DNA of 22,785 nt from Usnea hakonensis (lineage: Eukaryota > Ascomycota > Lecanoromycetes > Lecanorales > Parmeliaceae). This document shows positions 1-8,611 of the stretch, in pieces (the first letter of the stretch is position 1; each line of letters starts with the position of its first letter). The notes under the pieces are model-generated. The model saw only the letters and a list, made by a program, of their open reading frames with translations. It had not been told where the DNA came from and made no database searches. The position numbers and the translations under genes were made by a program. The DNA is taken from NCBI GenBank assembly GCA_013423325.1, contig BLJB01000143.1, positions 1-22,785 on the forward strand, written 5' to 3'.

Positions 1-382
1 CGTAGTCGGAAACTAGGGCTCCCAAGCTTTCCACCCACTGGAAGGCACGCCCCAGTACATATTTAGTAAGCTGAGTAAGATGATGATCTCCGTACGGACC
101 TCAAGATTTCTTCGCTAAGAATACCCCATCTAGACGGTTGCCTCGATGACGCGCTTCTATACACCTAAAGCCAACCGCTTTAAGGGTCAATACCCCCTAT
201 AGAGTCTTTAAATCCTGGGGCTGTTCCAGGCTCATACATTACTAGCGCTATCCAGGACTTTTAGTGCTGACCTCCTTATAGGCTATAAGAAGGCTATAGC
301 CCTCTAAACCTTTGTATTATTCACCACCTCAAACACGCATCAAATACATACCTCCATTCGCTTCTATATCATTATCCGCAAG
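1..382. other. Upstream region of the secreted-protein gene
   Basis: I see no gene here. The last 80 bases before the ATG at 383 are rich in C, A and T with few G (CACCACCTC, CATACCTCC), as expected of a fungal promoter and 5' leader. The ATG has A at -3 (AAG before ATG). The more distal part has many short CTATAG/CTATAA words and may be old mutated repeat, but no recognisable protein frame remains. Confidence 0.4.
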
Positions 383-802
383 ATGAAGCTCTCTACTATC
401 TCTACCGCTTTAACCGTTCTTATCACCTCAGCCTACGCAGCAGAAGAAATCATCGAAACATTCGTATTGTTCGGGGCCGAAGACACCACAGGAGCCACCC
501 CAAATTACACTCAAAGCATCGTTGTGGGCAGTGACCCTATCCACATTAGTAAGTCTTTTTTTTTTTTACACTTTCTTCCCTTTTTGGAGAACGTCGCAGA
601 AGTCGAGAATGCTCACTAATGTATGTGGTTGACAGCGAATCCGTTGGTGGTCGTGTCTATTGAATGTACTGTTCTCCCTCAGCACTACGACTGTACTTTC
701 GTAGGCGCCGACGGCGTTAATACGACACTGGGTGGGACTGCGGATGTGGATCCCCCACAGGCACAGGTCTCGTTGTTTTGTTCGAGCCAGTATGTTCCTT
801 GA
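383..802 (+). CDS. Small secreted protein, two exons, 110 aa
   Basis: Exon 1 is 383-548 and exon 2 is 636-802 (TGA 800-802). The 87 bp intron (549-635) starts GTAAGT, has a CTCACTAAT branch region and ends GACAG. Splicing replaces a truncated 78-codon read-through with a 110 aa protein. Residues 1-20 form a signal peptide: MKLS, a hydrophobic core, then a cut near AYA/A. The mature chain of about 90 aa is acidic at its start, has three Cys (66, 75, 104) and two N-glycosylation sequons (NYT at 41, NTT at 84), and no membrane segment. I infer secretion. I do not recognise the family. Small size, a signal peptide and Cys are typical of fungal secreted effector-like proteins, but three Cys is few and unpaired, so the function stays open. 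It lies alone in a gene-poor stretch. The splice model is seen in the sequence; the role is inference. Confidence 0.7.
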
Positions 803-1932
803 TATCGCTTCTGTTAGCTCGGATGCGATAGGTACATGCGCAAGCTCTGTCGGTAATGGATTTTGAGTGTGGCTTTGATGAGCGGGTAGAAGAGGTGGTT
901 GGTAAACGGCGAGCTCGTTTTTGGACACGTTCTTTAGAGCTGCTAGATGAAGTTGGATAAGTTGCTATCAATCTTGTTAGCTCAGTGCTTTTTTTGAGGT
1001 TTCAACTCGCTAGAGCGAGCTACAATATTTATCGAGACATCTTGTCGCTTGCTACTCCACCGTCCGCGTGTCTCCTATTTAGTTTATAGATTTTTAGAGC
1101 GGACCCTAGTAGATTCTGCCATTGCCCCCACTTATGCCTGGTGGAAGCTAGGAGCTATAGAGGTTCTTTGATAGTTGGTGCTTCGACTTTCTAACCGCAG
1201 TCTCTGGAAAATTACCCACGTTGCGACTCCCTAAGAGCTTTGCTACGGTCTTCTCAAACTCTTCGAATATCTTCTCATTTCGTTCCGTCTTGAATTCTAA
1301 AATCTTTAGTTTTCAACGTATTAGTAGACATCCTTTGACACTCTATTAGTTATAGCAGAGAATTAGCAGTATAATAAGATCCCATTAGTCAATACTACTC
1401 TAATATATTCTTTACTCTCAATACTAAACTAAGTATCCTCGAGCCTAAAGCCTATCTCCAACAAAGCGCATCTCATAGTCTCGCAAACTACGTCTTTGCC
1501 GACCATCTCCCTATCCGCCGACCCTCCATTCTATCCCGTCAACTTATCGTAACAGCGCCTATAATCTTCTCATACTATCCTACTTCTACTATAACCTTAT
1601 ATACCGACATGTCCATCCTGAACAACGGGCAGCACGCGCGACATGACAGCTTATTCAATGCTCCTCTACGTGCCCTCCCTCTAAGAGTACCGCAAATCCC
1701 AGTCCCATCATAATCGTCGCTTTCGCCGGCCATCCCAATTACGGCTCTGTGCCTAAGACCCCCAATCTACAAGAGAGACCTTGGATGCGTTTCGAGACTG
1801 TTCTACCCCCCCAGAGCAGGGTTCTTGGATAATCAAATATCACATCTCGCTGGATAGGTTATTCAGGTTCTCGCATTATCTCAAAGCGGCCGACGGATAG
1901 CCGGAAGGGAAGAGGGGTTCGTATCTACATGA
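803..1932. other. Gene-poor stretch, probable old repeat
   Basis: No supported gene. A stop-free + frame runs from 1378 to 1710 (111 codons), but its only ATG is late (1608) and the codons are dominated by CTA/ATA/TAC, so I do not call it. Composition is intermediate between the gene island and the RIP-saturated zone. Minus-strand frames at 566-971 overlap the secreted-protein exon and are shadows. Confidence 0.4.
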
Positions 1933-2172
1933 ATCGCAGGCAGGCTCTGTAGAGCCCTTGGTGGGCATTTGGAGATTTTGAAAGATAAGAAGTTTGCAAA
2001 GTGGATACTTCCTGATGGAAATAGAGATATCGGTAATTTCTTTCCGGGAGAGGAGTGTCTTGACGTTGTGCAGCTGGGGAAAGATGGATGGGTCTGTAGC
2101 TAGAAGTTGGATGATTTGGAGCTTATGGAGGATGATGCGGGATATGAAGTAGTTATTGAGTTTGTTGAGTAG
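1933..2172 (+). pseudogene. Relic of a coding frame with one internal stop
   Basis: Read from 1933 in frame, this stretch encodes about 79 residues of protein-like composition, interrupted only by TAG at 2101-2103 and ended by TAG at 2170-2172. Readable parts include KKFAKWILPDGNRDIGNFFP, GEECLDVVQLGKDGWVCS and, after the stop, KLDDLELMEDDAGYEVVIEF. Acidic and aromatic residues are well mixed and rare-codon runs are absent, unlike the surroundings. The internal TAG is what RIP makes from a Gln (CAG) or Trp (TGG) codon. No start is visible: a TGA lies directly upstream at 1930-1932, and neighbouring frames are broken. I do not recognise the parent family; it may be the 3' end of a decayed host gene. 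Confidence 0.35.
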
Positions 2173-2990
2173 TGCTATTGAGAACTTACCTTAAAGAGCT
2201 CACCTTACATTACTGGTAAGAACTTCATAAATACCTTATCGCAATCCACCAATTCTATCTCTATCGATATAACACGTATGTCGTAACAAGCACTCAGAAG
2301 AGCTAGACTCAGATACTAACTCGTCTTTAAACGGAACAGCCTAATCGCTCAGGCATTAAGACACAGAGTCTCGACGTCTCCATAGACTTAAACGCTAAAG
2401 TAAATATACGTATCATCCTTTCCGTAACTCGTTACTCATAGCTTTACACAACCCGCTCCGCCCTCCCCTATCCCTATCCGGCTTCTTTTATCTATCCTAC
2501 TTACTCCATCTATCTACTCCGCTATATCCGTCGTCCTGTACTTCTTCTCTGTGAATAGAATTATATATAAAACATATCTTACTCGAGCTACAAGCGGCGA
2601 ATACGACACATGTCCAAGGTGTAAACATCTTTATATCTTTATATCCTTTTTTAGAGTAAGGTAGTGAAGAGTTGTGTTGGCCGTCGTAATGTATTAAACG
2701 TAGAACTTAGATACAAATCAAAACAGCGATTACATAAGTAATTTATGATAAATCGTGCGAGTTTCGATTCTAGTGTTCAACTTAGAGTGGGCCCGGTGAA
2801 GTGAAGAGGATAAGGGTCAGCTAGCGGGATGAAGTAAGTAAGTAGACGGTACACATTTTAGATAGCGTAACACAGCGTAATCACAAGAACCCATAAGCGC
2901 GCTCACTTATAAAAAACCAAAGTGGTTATAGCTTAGGATCTCTATTGCACCCTCCACAGCAGCACTCACACCTACTCTCCAACCCCCCCT
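2173..2990. other. Gene-free stretch before the C tract
   Basis: I see no gene, RNA gene or intact repeat. The sequence contains short simple patterns (TATCTTTATATC near 2632-2650, AAGTAAGTAAGTAG near 2832) and many TA-rich words. It may be decayed transposon, but no protein motif survives that I can name. Confidence 0.4.
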
Positions 2991-3019
2991 CCCCCCCCCC
3001 CCCCCCCCCCCCCCCCCCC
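2991..3019. repeat. C29 homopolymer (poly-G on the minus strand)
   Basis: Twenty-nine uninterrupted C, flanked by further C runs (C7 at 2983-2989, C7 at 3021-3027). On the minus strand this is a long G tract about 40-70 bases past the stop of the small gene at 3060-3523, so it probably lies in that gene's 3' untranslated or terminator region. It could form G-quadruplexes. Its exact length is unsafe because such runs are slip-prone in sequencing and replication. Confidence 0.9.
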
Positions 3020-3059
3020 ACCCCCCCACACTCCCGATCCTCAAAAGGGAACCCCCCTC

Positions 3060-3523
3060 CTATCCCACCCTATCCCCAACCAGAATATCCTCCCCCGTCG
3101 CCCCCTGAAACCTCCGCCTAACCTTATCCGAAATCTGCTCGTCCTTAGCCTGCTCAAACGCCGACTCGTTGCTCTGGTCCCCCTCCCTGTCCGAGACCAT
3201 ACTGCTGCACGGCGTCGATGCCTGCTTTCATTTACCACACTGGTCAGCGTGGGTGGCTAAGGTAGAGAGGGTGGTGTAGGGTAGGGGAGTTTTTGTGCCC
3301 GCTAGAGGGAGGCGTTGGTTGGTAAAAAGCTTGGTTTCGTACCTTTGTCGAGCAAATCCTCGTTCTTTTCACTCTCTTTGCCGCCTCCTGCTGCTGAATT
3401 AAATTTGTCGGAGATGCTGCCTAGGAAGCCTCCCCCGCCGCCGCGAGCGCCGCCGCTGCTGTTGCTGTTCTCGCTTTGCTGTTTGTTGTTGTCGCCGCTT
3501 ACGGCGTTTTTGAGAAAGTCCAT
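3060..3523 (-). CDS. Small conserved fungal Gly-rich protein, frameshifted exon 2
   Basis: Exon 1 is 3523-3343 (60 codons plus 1 base). The 121 bp intron is 3342-3222 (GTACGA donor, CTGAC branch, CAG acceptor) and exon 2 starts at 3221. The N-terminus MDFLKNAVSG, a Ser/Asn/Gly-rich linker and the core SEKNEDLLDKG-IDAVQQ match a short, mostly uncharacterised protein family widespread in ascomycetes, from my memory of it. The expected C-terminal block DQSNESAFEQAKDEQISDKV is present and open for 39 codons to TAG at 3062-3060, but it is offset by one base from IDAVQQYGLGQGG. The shift lies in the G run at 3179-3183. Without the shift the product would be about 115 aa. Either this is a homopolymer sequencing error or the gene has just been broken; the intact remainder favours an error or a recent event. 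The + frame at 3315-3542 and the - frame at 3041-3238 are shadows. Confidence 0.75.
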
Positions 3524-3990
3524 TCTGATGGTTGATAGGTGAGTTTGCGTGCGATTTGTGAAAGATGGAGAGGGGAGTGCGGGGTGAATATGAAGTGAGG
3601 TAGTGTTTCCTTGTTTTTTGGATGGTGCGTCGAGGGCTAAGAGCCAAGCGACGCCGGCTAATATAGCACTTGGTTCAAGTCCCTGCCATAAAAAGTAAGC
3701 TCTACTTTATCACACTGATACGCGTTGATAGACTAAGCGGGAGTCAGAGGAATGGAAAGAGAAAGAAAAAACTTTTAGTGTTGAAACTCCTTTTGTGGCC
3801 AGACAAAGCGTCGCAGCCGCCGAAGTCACGGATTCCAAGCTCGAAATTACTTTGGGAAGCGTAGGCTAAAGGTGGGCCGCAGTTGCGACGCCTCTCCATA
3901 GTCGGACGTGCGATTGAGCAGGCACGTGGGGTATCAGATTATTCATAATGACATATCTATTCACACGGCACCTTCGCAAGACTACCCCTA
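3524..3990. promoter_or_regulatory. Upstream region of the small Gly-rich protein gene
   Basis: This separates two minus-strand genes. The bases just before the ATG at 3523 (read on the minus strand) are C- and A-rich (CAAACTCACC, CAACCATCAGA), a typical fungal 5' leader, with a CTCCCCTCTCC element near 3565-3575 that contains CCCCT. CCCCT is the core of yeast stress-response elements; relevance here is only suggestive. The open + frame 3670-3864 has no protein-like features and is not called. Confidence 0.35.
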
Positions 3991-4956
3991 TCAGCTACCG
4001 TATACAGGAGGAGAAATAGGCACATCAACGATCTTCCTCATGAACCGTATGACCTCCTCCTTCTCGCTCATATCAAAATATGCACCGATTTCCAGACCAA
4101 TAGTCATAGGCAACCCTTTACCGTCATCTTTCCTCGTCGCCAAGTATTTCAAGAACCCGTGGCTGAAATTGGCGGATAGGACGCGGGCCTTGGTATCACA
4201 TATTGATACCAGTCGTAACTGTGGGCAGCTACAGTTAGTATTTTTACAGATCCGCGCGATGATGACGTGATACTTACAGGCAACGAGGTGAATTTCTTTC
4301 CACGCTTGGCGTAGCGGAGAGCCCAGTAGACCAAGCTGTACAACTCACCGATGACCAACTTGTCGGGAGGTCCCTGTTGCGGTTGGATGGTTATGATGGT
4401 GACTTGAGGATTTGGTGGCGAGCAAAAGATGAAACGGCTCTCTAGGTATATTCGACTATAGACGCAGTATTCCCTAACCTCGAAGTCAGCATTACCGTAT
4501 TCTCTACGTACTTCTGACCTGAGCAAGCAGAAAGATTGGTTATTACTCAAGCCCCACGAAATCGATTGTACCAGTGACGTTGTCAAAGAATTCGTCGCTA
4601 TAAAACATGCCCTCCAATACCCCTGGAGAGACGGCAGCCAACGTCCTCCGGCTTCCCATATACGCGTCGTCTATATCCAGAAAGCCCTTCTCTGGCGGTG
4701 GTTGGCTGGAATCTTCATCATCAACTTCATCATCACTCTCGTCATCAAAGTAAGTGATGACATCGCGGAAGGCATTCTGCTTCAGCTTTCGAGACTTCCA
4801 AAAGCGCTGGGAGGAGTCAAAGCTTAGGCCAAGGGCGCTGGCAAGACTCTCTGGGACGGCGTCTCCCTGGATCGGGGTATCACTCTCAAACGAGTCGAAA
4901 AATGACTGAAATAGACTCTCGAGCTCATGAATTCCATCTTGTAAGTTTGAAGACAT
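3991..4956 (-). CDS. Unknown protein A1, three exons, 277 aa
   Basis: Exons are 4956-4547, 4473-4278 and 4218-3991. Intron 1 (73 bp) runs from GTAATA through a GCTGAC branch to GGTTAG. Intron 2 (59 bp) runs from GTAAGTATC through TACTAAC to CACAG. Phases join perfectly to a TGA at 3993-3991. I chose the ATG at 4956 (context CACCACA) rather than 5016, because the intervening codons read like a 5' leader. The N-terminal half has an amphipathic start, a strongly acidic block (about 71-82, FDDESDDEVDDE) and no membrane segment or signal peptide. The C-terminal half has a beta strand (VTIITIQP, about 162-169), a helix from GEL (E180), then P202-x4-S-I-x4-A-R-V-x2-A-x-F (to 220). I do not recognise the family. 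The same motif and the intron after the same Pro occur in A2 (9464-10514). It is divergent from N1 at 5385. The gene model is strong; the function is unknown. Confidence 0.8.
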
Positions 4957-5384
4957 TGTGGTGTTTGAAATCAATGATGGGGATGAGGATGGGGATGGGA
5001 AGAGGATATCTTTCAAAACATCACGGTCGCGGTGGCAACGCGGGTGGGGGGAAATTTTGGTTTAGCGCCTTGGTACATTACAGCGCTAAACCCATCTAGG
5101 TAAATGAGTCAACAAATAGACGAATTTACCACACTTACCCCAATGAAAACGCGACAAAGCGTGTCGATAGTTAGCAGCTTTGATTATGTGCTTTTTTTCT
5201 TATCCTTAAATTACTATCAAAATGTTGGTGACGGCTTGATCGTACATATAGGGGATCGTATACTACCTCGCTTGTTGCACATAACAAGGATAATAGGACC
5301 AACAAGGCTGATACACTGAATTCAACATCTAGTCACTGGTCGATTTGCCCTGACAGCTTCTGAACACTCACAATCTGTGTCGCA
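4957..5384. promoter_or_regulatory. Shared divergent promoter region between A1 and N1
   Basis: About 430 bp separates the start codons of two divergently transcribed genes, so both promoters must lie here. It contains a perfect 10 bp inverted repeat (listed separately). Short leaders rich in C and A precede both ATGs. The + frame 5104-5319 has weak start context and no recognisable features, so I do not call it. Confidence 0.45.
5059..5092. repeat. Perfect 10 bp inverted repeat in the divergent promoter
   Basis: GGTTTAGCGC at 5059-5068 is matched by GCGCTAAACC at 5083-5092, with a 14-base spacer. It sits about 105 bases upstream of the A1 start and about 290 upstream of N1. A two-fold symmetric binding site for a dimeric regulator is plausible; a DNA-transposon footprint is an alternative. 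The symmetry is seen directly; the role is inference. Confidence 0.6.
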
Positions 5385-6651
5385 ATGGCTTATCCTCTAC
5401 CTGATGGAGACGGAAAGTGGAAGATGGCAGCTGCGAGACTACGTATTCCGTCTGGATTACTTTCTGCCGGGCAAGATTTCCAAAGTGGAAGCAAATTTTC
5501 TGAAAGTGATTTCCTCCGCCTTCGGATAATTCACAAGATGACAGATGCGCGTCAGCTCCTCCGTACTATATTACCCAAACCTGCTGTCAGAAGAATGACT
5601 CAAGTGCTCAACGACAGCACACACATCAAAACACTGCGCGAGATTCTACCAAAGCCCACATGTATCGAGAACTGGACCAGCAAGAATTCTCGCAAGTCTG
5701 GACTGTTTGCTGTAGGTCTGGAGCATTTGGCTCTTATTGCTGCCCTTCCGAAAAAAGACGACGTCGAAGAAGATTCAAACCCCGACCCTCTTTCTTCGAG
5801 GATTATTAATAGTCCCCGAATCAGAAAGCCAACGGTCAGGTTTGAGCAACCTAACAACAACTTGTCTGGTCGTCTTTCGAAACTCCAACTTGACCCACAA
5901 ACACCCACGAAGAAAGCGAATGTCACAGCAGATTCGTGGGACACTCCGATGTCTCATGCTTCAGCCTCGACAGAGCCATCCTTCGTATCTTCTAAAGACC
6001 CGGACCTTGAAGCCGCAATCAACAGCTACAATAAGGAGATGTTCCAAGCGGGCGATGAACAGACTGTCAATGCCTGCTTAGTAGCCCTAATTATTCCTCT
6101 AGCCAGTATCTTAGGATCCAGAGGCCGTGTTCGATTGGATCGCAAACCCTTCCAAGTGCTCAAGAAAAACGCTACAGACGGAATGGCTTTGTATGAGGCG
6201 CGAGTTGACGGTATTATTATGGACGCGGACGGAGAAGAGATCGAATCTTTCATTGAAGTGAAGAGAGAACTTCGAGCTCAGAAAAAGGACGTCAGGATGC
6301 AAGAGGGCGCGCAGATGGCTGCGTTTATATATTCGAAAGGCCAGACCGCCAAAACAAAGGGGTATGATGGAGAGCAGTAACCCTCTGACCATGCGCGACG
6401 CTCAAGGAGCTAACATTCCTAGTAGAAATAAACGCTGGATGGTATCAATGGGTGGCTATGAGGGATACATCACCGTTGCAACATACGAACAGAGTTATGT
6501 CGATTTTCTCTACGACGAGCCGCAAAAGGGGGGGCCCAGCTTCATGCTAATGCAAGAGTACGGGCCGTTCGATCTTCGAGTTTGCTCTTCAAGCGCAGAC
6601 GATGGTTTGGACGCGTTTCTCAAAGCCATCGCGATTTTTATGGGGCTGTAA
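5385..6651 (+). CDS. PD-(D/E)XK nuclease-like protein N1, two exons, 401 aa
   Basis: Exon 1 is 5385-6361. The 61 bp intron is 6362-6422 (GTATGA donor, GCTAAC branch at 6407-6412, CCTAG acceptor). Exon 2 is 6423-6651 and is in frame to TAA. The shorter reading to 6380 is intron read-through. The first 200 residues are low in conserved features, with a Pro/Ser-rich linker (about 125-205). The domain follows: helix with E225 (DEQTVNACLVALI), strand with D275 (EARVDGIIM), strand IEVK with E291 and K293, then a helix RMQEGAQMAAFI, which together are the D...E-x-K core of the PD-(D/E)XK fold. Exon 2 adds alternating strands (RWMVSMGG, GYITVATY, YVDFLY). Similar EVK...QE.AQM proteins are expanded in many ascomycetes without assigned function. 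All catalytic positions are present, so activity is possible. The start could instead be M52 (5538). A GTAAGT overlaps the stop, so a further 3' exon cannot be excluded. Confidence 0.8.
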
Positions 6652-6865
6652 GTAGTTGATGAAGGCTGATGACCCAAGTTGCCCACACCGCAAGATTGAT
6701 CTCTTCTTGACGCTTCAAGGCCTTAAGACTAGTCCCCGCTTTCTTCTCAAGTAAGCGTTTTGGGAACTTCCAGCGTAGGTACCTGTACCACCGAGAGACA
6801 AATGTTGCCAATACGCGTAAGTGGAAAGCCTGTTATGATTAGCTAGATACTATCATGCGCTATGT
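6652..6865. other. Convergent intergenic region between N1 and N2
   Basis: The 3' ends of N1 (+) and N2 (-) face each other over 214 bp, which must hold both polyadenylation signals. No repeat, terminator-like hairpin or small gene is evident. Confidence 0.4.
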
Positions 6866-8440
6866 TCAAGCCCGTGTCGACACCCCTGCCTTGAGCCCTA
6901 GAACCTCCTTCTCAAACCAAGGCCGGTAGTCGTCGTTGACCCATTGTGCGATGCGGCGAATCGCTGAAATCACCTGGTACACACCGGCAACAGAATCGGT
7001 GTCCCCCAAGTAGAGTTCCTTGATTAGATTGATACGGTTATTGTCTTGCAGGGAAGCAATCATCAGCAGCCACCTCTGTCCCTGGATGGATAGGACCGGA
7101 AAGCTGGGTAGCTTCGTTTTCGCCTTGTCTGGCATTAGCTGGCGCAAACGAGAGTACTGCGCCGTAAGCCATGTAGCCAATTGCACATGCGCCTCATCTT
7201 CGCCAACAGCGCCTCTCTTGGTTTCAATATTGACAGCTATTGGCTTGAAGCGGACCCATTCAGAGTCAGTCTGGTTGATACTGATGCTAGCGCTAGCCTT
7301 CTCCGTCCGCAGCTTTTCGATGATGTGGTTATGAAGGAATTGGGAAGGGTTGCCGGTGAAGTTCTGGCCGGGGTTGATGAGGATGGCGTAATCGACCATT
7401 TTCGATTGCATGGCCCCTGTAGCGATGTTCCATGGTACCAATGATTTGTTTGAGATGCGTGCCACGGTGATATCCTTGTACCAAACCTCCTGCGCTGCCC
7501 AGTGGCCTGTCAATGCGAGACGAAGGATAGCGGAGTGGACTTCGCTGTTCCAAGCCGGCTCTGGATCGCGATCTCGGAGACATTCGTTTGTGGCTTCACA
7601 TACCGTCGAGGCCCGATGCCAGAACATGTCATGACCCAACCCTCCGGTGATCTGCTTCATTGCAGCGCTGTCCGCCTCTTTCCCACGTCGCCTCTCATCC
7701 TCTTTCTCCCACTGGAAGTCCAGTATCATCTCTTCCGTCGCAGCAAAATTATCCCTTGAACCCAACGGTATCACCCCAGCCCCTCTGCCAATCCCCTGCA
7801 TGTCTCTGACTAAATCCTTTAACTCTTGTGGTATTGTACCCGAAGACCAAGTCTGCGAGTCCACCGGCATGTCCGAAAACTGTAGGTCCCCTAAACGTTT
7901 GGTTGGGCTTTGGGGTCTAGCCTTTTTGGAGCCACGAGACTCGCCACTATCTGAAGACTCTGGGCGGCTGGGAGGAGCTTGGAAAATAGGGTGGGTAGGT
8001 CGGGCACGGAGGGATGGTGGTTTGCTTGTAGGTCTCGGTCGAGGGGTTGGCATCTGCTCTGGATCCTCCTCCTCAAGGTATTCCAAATGGTCTTTGACAG
8101 GGTCTGTAGTAGTAGGCTGCCGCGCTGTGGTCTTTGAACGTTCTTGGCGCGTTGGCGTCGCAGGCGTCTGACTTTGTCGAGAGGATCGGAGTTTGCGTTC
8201 CGGACTCTTCTGTGGTGATCTCGCTTTGTTGCCGGAGACCTCCATTAGTCGTCGTCGCTTAGAAGATTGCTCAGAGAGTGTGTGGTCCGGGAGTTTCGTC
8301 GGCTTTCTCTTTGATGACTTGGGTTGCTCGAATACGTAGTTCTCAGGCTGATCCGGGTGGCTTTCAAGCCAGATATCAACGCTGCTAGTAGTGCTCTGGG
8401 AATCTAGGACCATTGCGTAGGGTTCAATGGGTATTGTCAT
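6866..8440 (-). CDS. PD-(D/E)XK nuclease superfamily protein N2
   Basis: One uninterrupted frame reaches from an ATG at 8611 (581 aa) to TGA/TAG-type termination at 6866. I favour the ATG at 8440 (M58, 524 aa) or 8413 (M67), because the sequence upstream reads like a 5' leader and the fungal family usually starts close to a block such as SSVDIWLESHPDQP. Numbering by the 581 aa form: residues 95-250 are a disordered, Lys/Arg/Ser/Pro-rich region with nuclear-localisation-like SKRRR (117-121). The C-terminal domain has AWNSEVH (E357), KMVDYAILI (D407), VNIETKRG (E463, K465) and AHVQLATWLTAQYSRLRQL (475-493). These match the PD-(D/E)XK core of the fungal nuclease-like group I associate with Pfam PDDEXK_12, followed by the usual GVYQVISAIRRIAQWV tail. 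It is predicted nuclear with a nuclease fold; the substrate is unknown. No introns and no RIP damage are seen. Confidence 0.85.
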   Translation of the reverse strand: MTIPIEPYAMVLDSQSTTSSVDIWLESHPDQPENYVFEQPKSSKRKPTKLPDHTLSEQSSKRRRLMEVSGNKARSPQKSPERKLRSSRQSQTPATPTRQERSKTTARQPTTTDPVKDHLEYLEEEDPEQMPTPRPRPTSKPPSLRARPTHPIFQAPPSRPESSDSGESRGSKKARPQSPTKRLGDLQFSDMPVDSQTWSSGTIPQELKDLVRDMQGIGRGAGVIPLGSRDNFAATEEMILDFQWEKEDERRRGKEADSAAMKQITGGLGHDMFWHRASTVCEATNECLRDRDPEPAWNSEVHSAILRLALTGHWAAQEVWYKDITVARISNKSLVPWNIATGAMQSKMVDYAILINPGQNFTGNPSQFLHNHIIEKLRTEKASASISINQTDSEWVRFKPIAVNIETKRGAVGEDEAHVQLATWLTAQYSRLRQLMPDKAKTKLPSFPVLSIQGQRWLLMIASLQDNNRINLIKELYLGDTDSVAGVYQVISAIRRIAQWVNDDYRPWFEKEVLGLKAGVSTRA

Positions 8441-8611
8441 GTGCTGAATAGGCAATGGACATGTATCTTCTAATGTTGACGCTGGTGTTGTTGATGTTGA
8501 TTGCCAGCGCAACGGATAATTAGCCGTGTCTCGGCAAACCTTCCTTTTTTGACATTGTTTGTTTTGTTTTGCCCTGACACTCCACGCGCACAGATCCTCA
8601 GAAGCGGACAT

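Noticed and set aside
566..971. Two minus-strand open frames
   Set aside because: They overlap exon 2 of the spliced secreted-protein gene and lack protein-like composition; they are shadows.
1378..1710. 111-codon stop-free plus frame
   Set aside because: It has no early ATG, a codon bias typical of mutated AT-rich DNA and no recognisable motif.
3041..3542. Minus frame 3041-3238 and plus frame 3315-3542
   Set aside because: These are alternative frames of the two exons of the small Gly-rich protein gene, whose correct frame matches a known fungal family.
3671..3690. GGTTCAAGTCCC resembles a tRNA T-loop
   Set aside because: The T-stem does not pair, and no matching acceptor or anticodon arm is found upstream.
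3908..4586. Plus frame 3908-4270 and the full 145-codon minus frame 4149-4586
   Set aside because: The plus frame is antisense to A1 exon 3. The minus frame is A1 exon 2 read through both introns.
5104..5319. 71-codon plus frame in the divergent promoter
   Set aside because: It has weak start context and no recognisable domain; the hydrophobic stretch follows from T-rich sequence.
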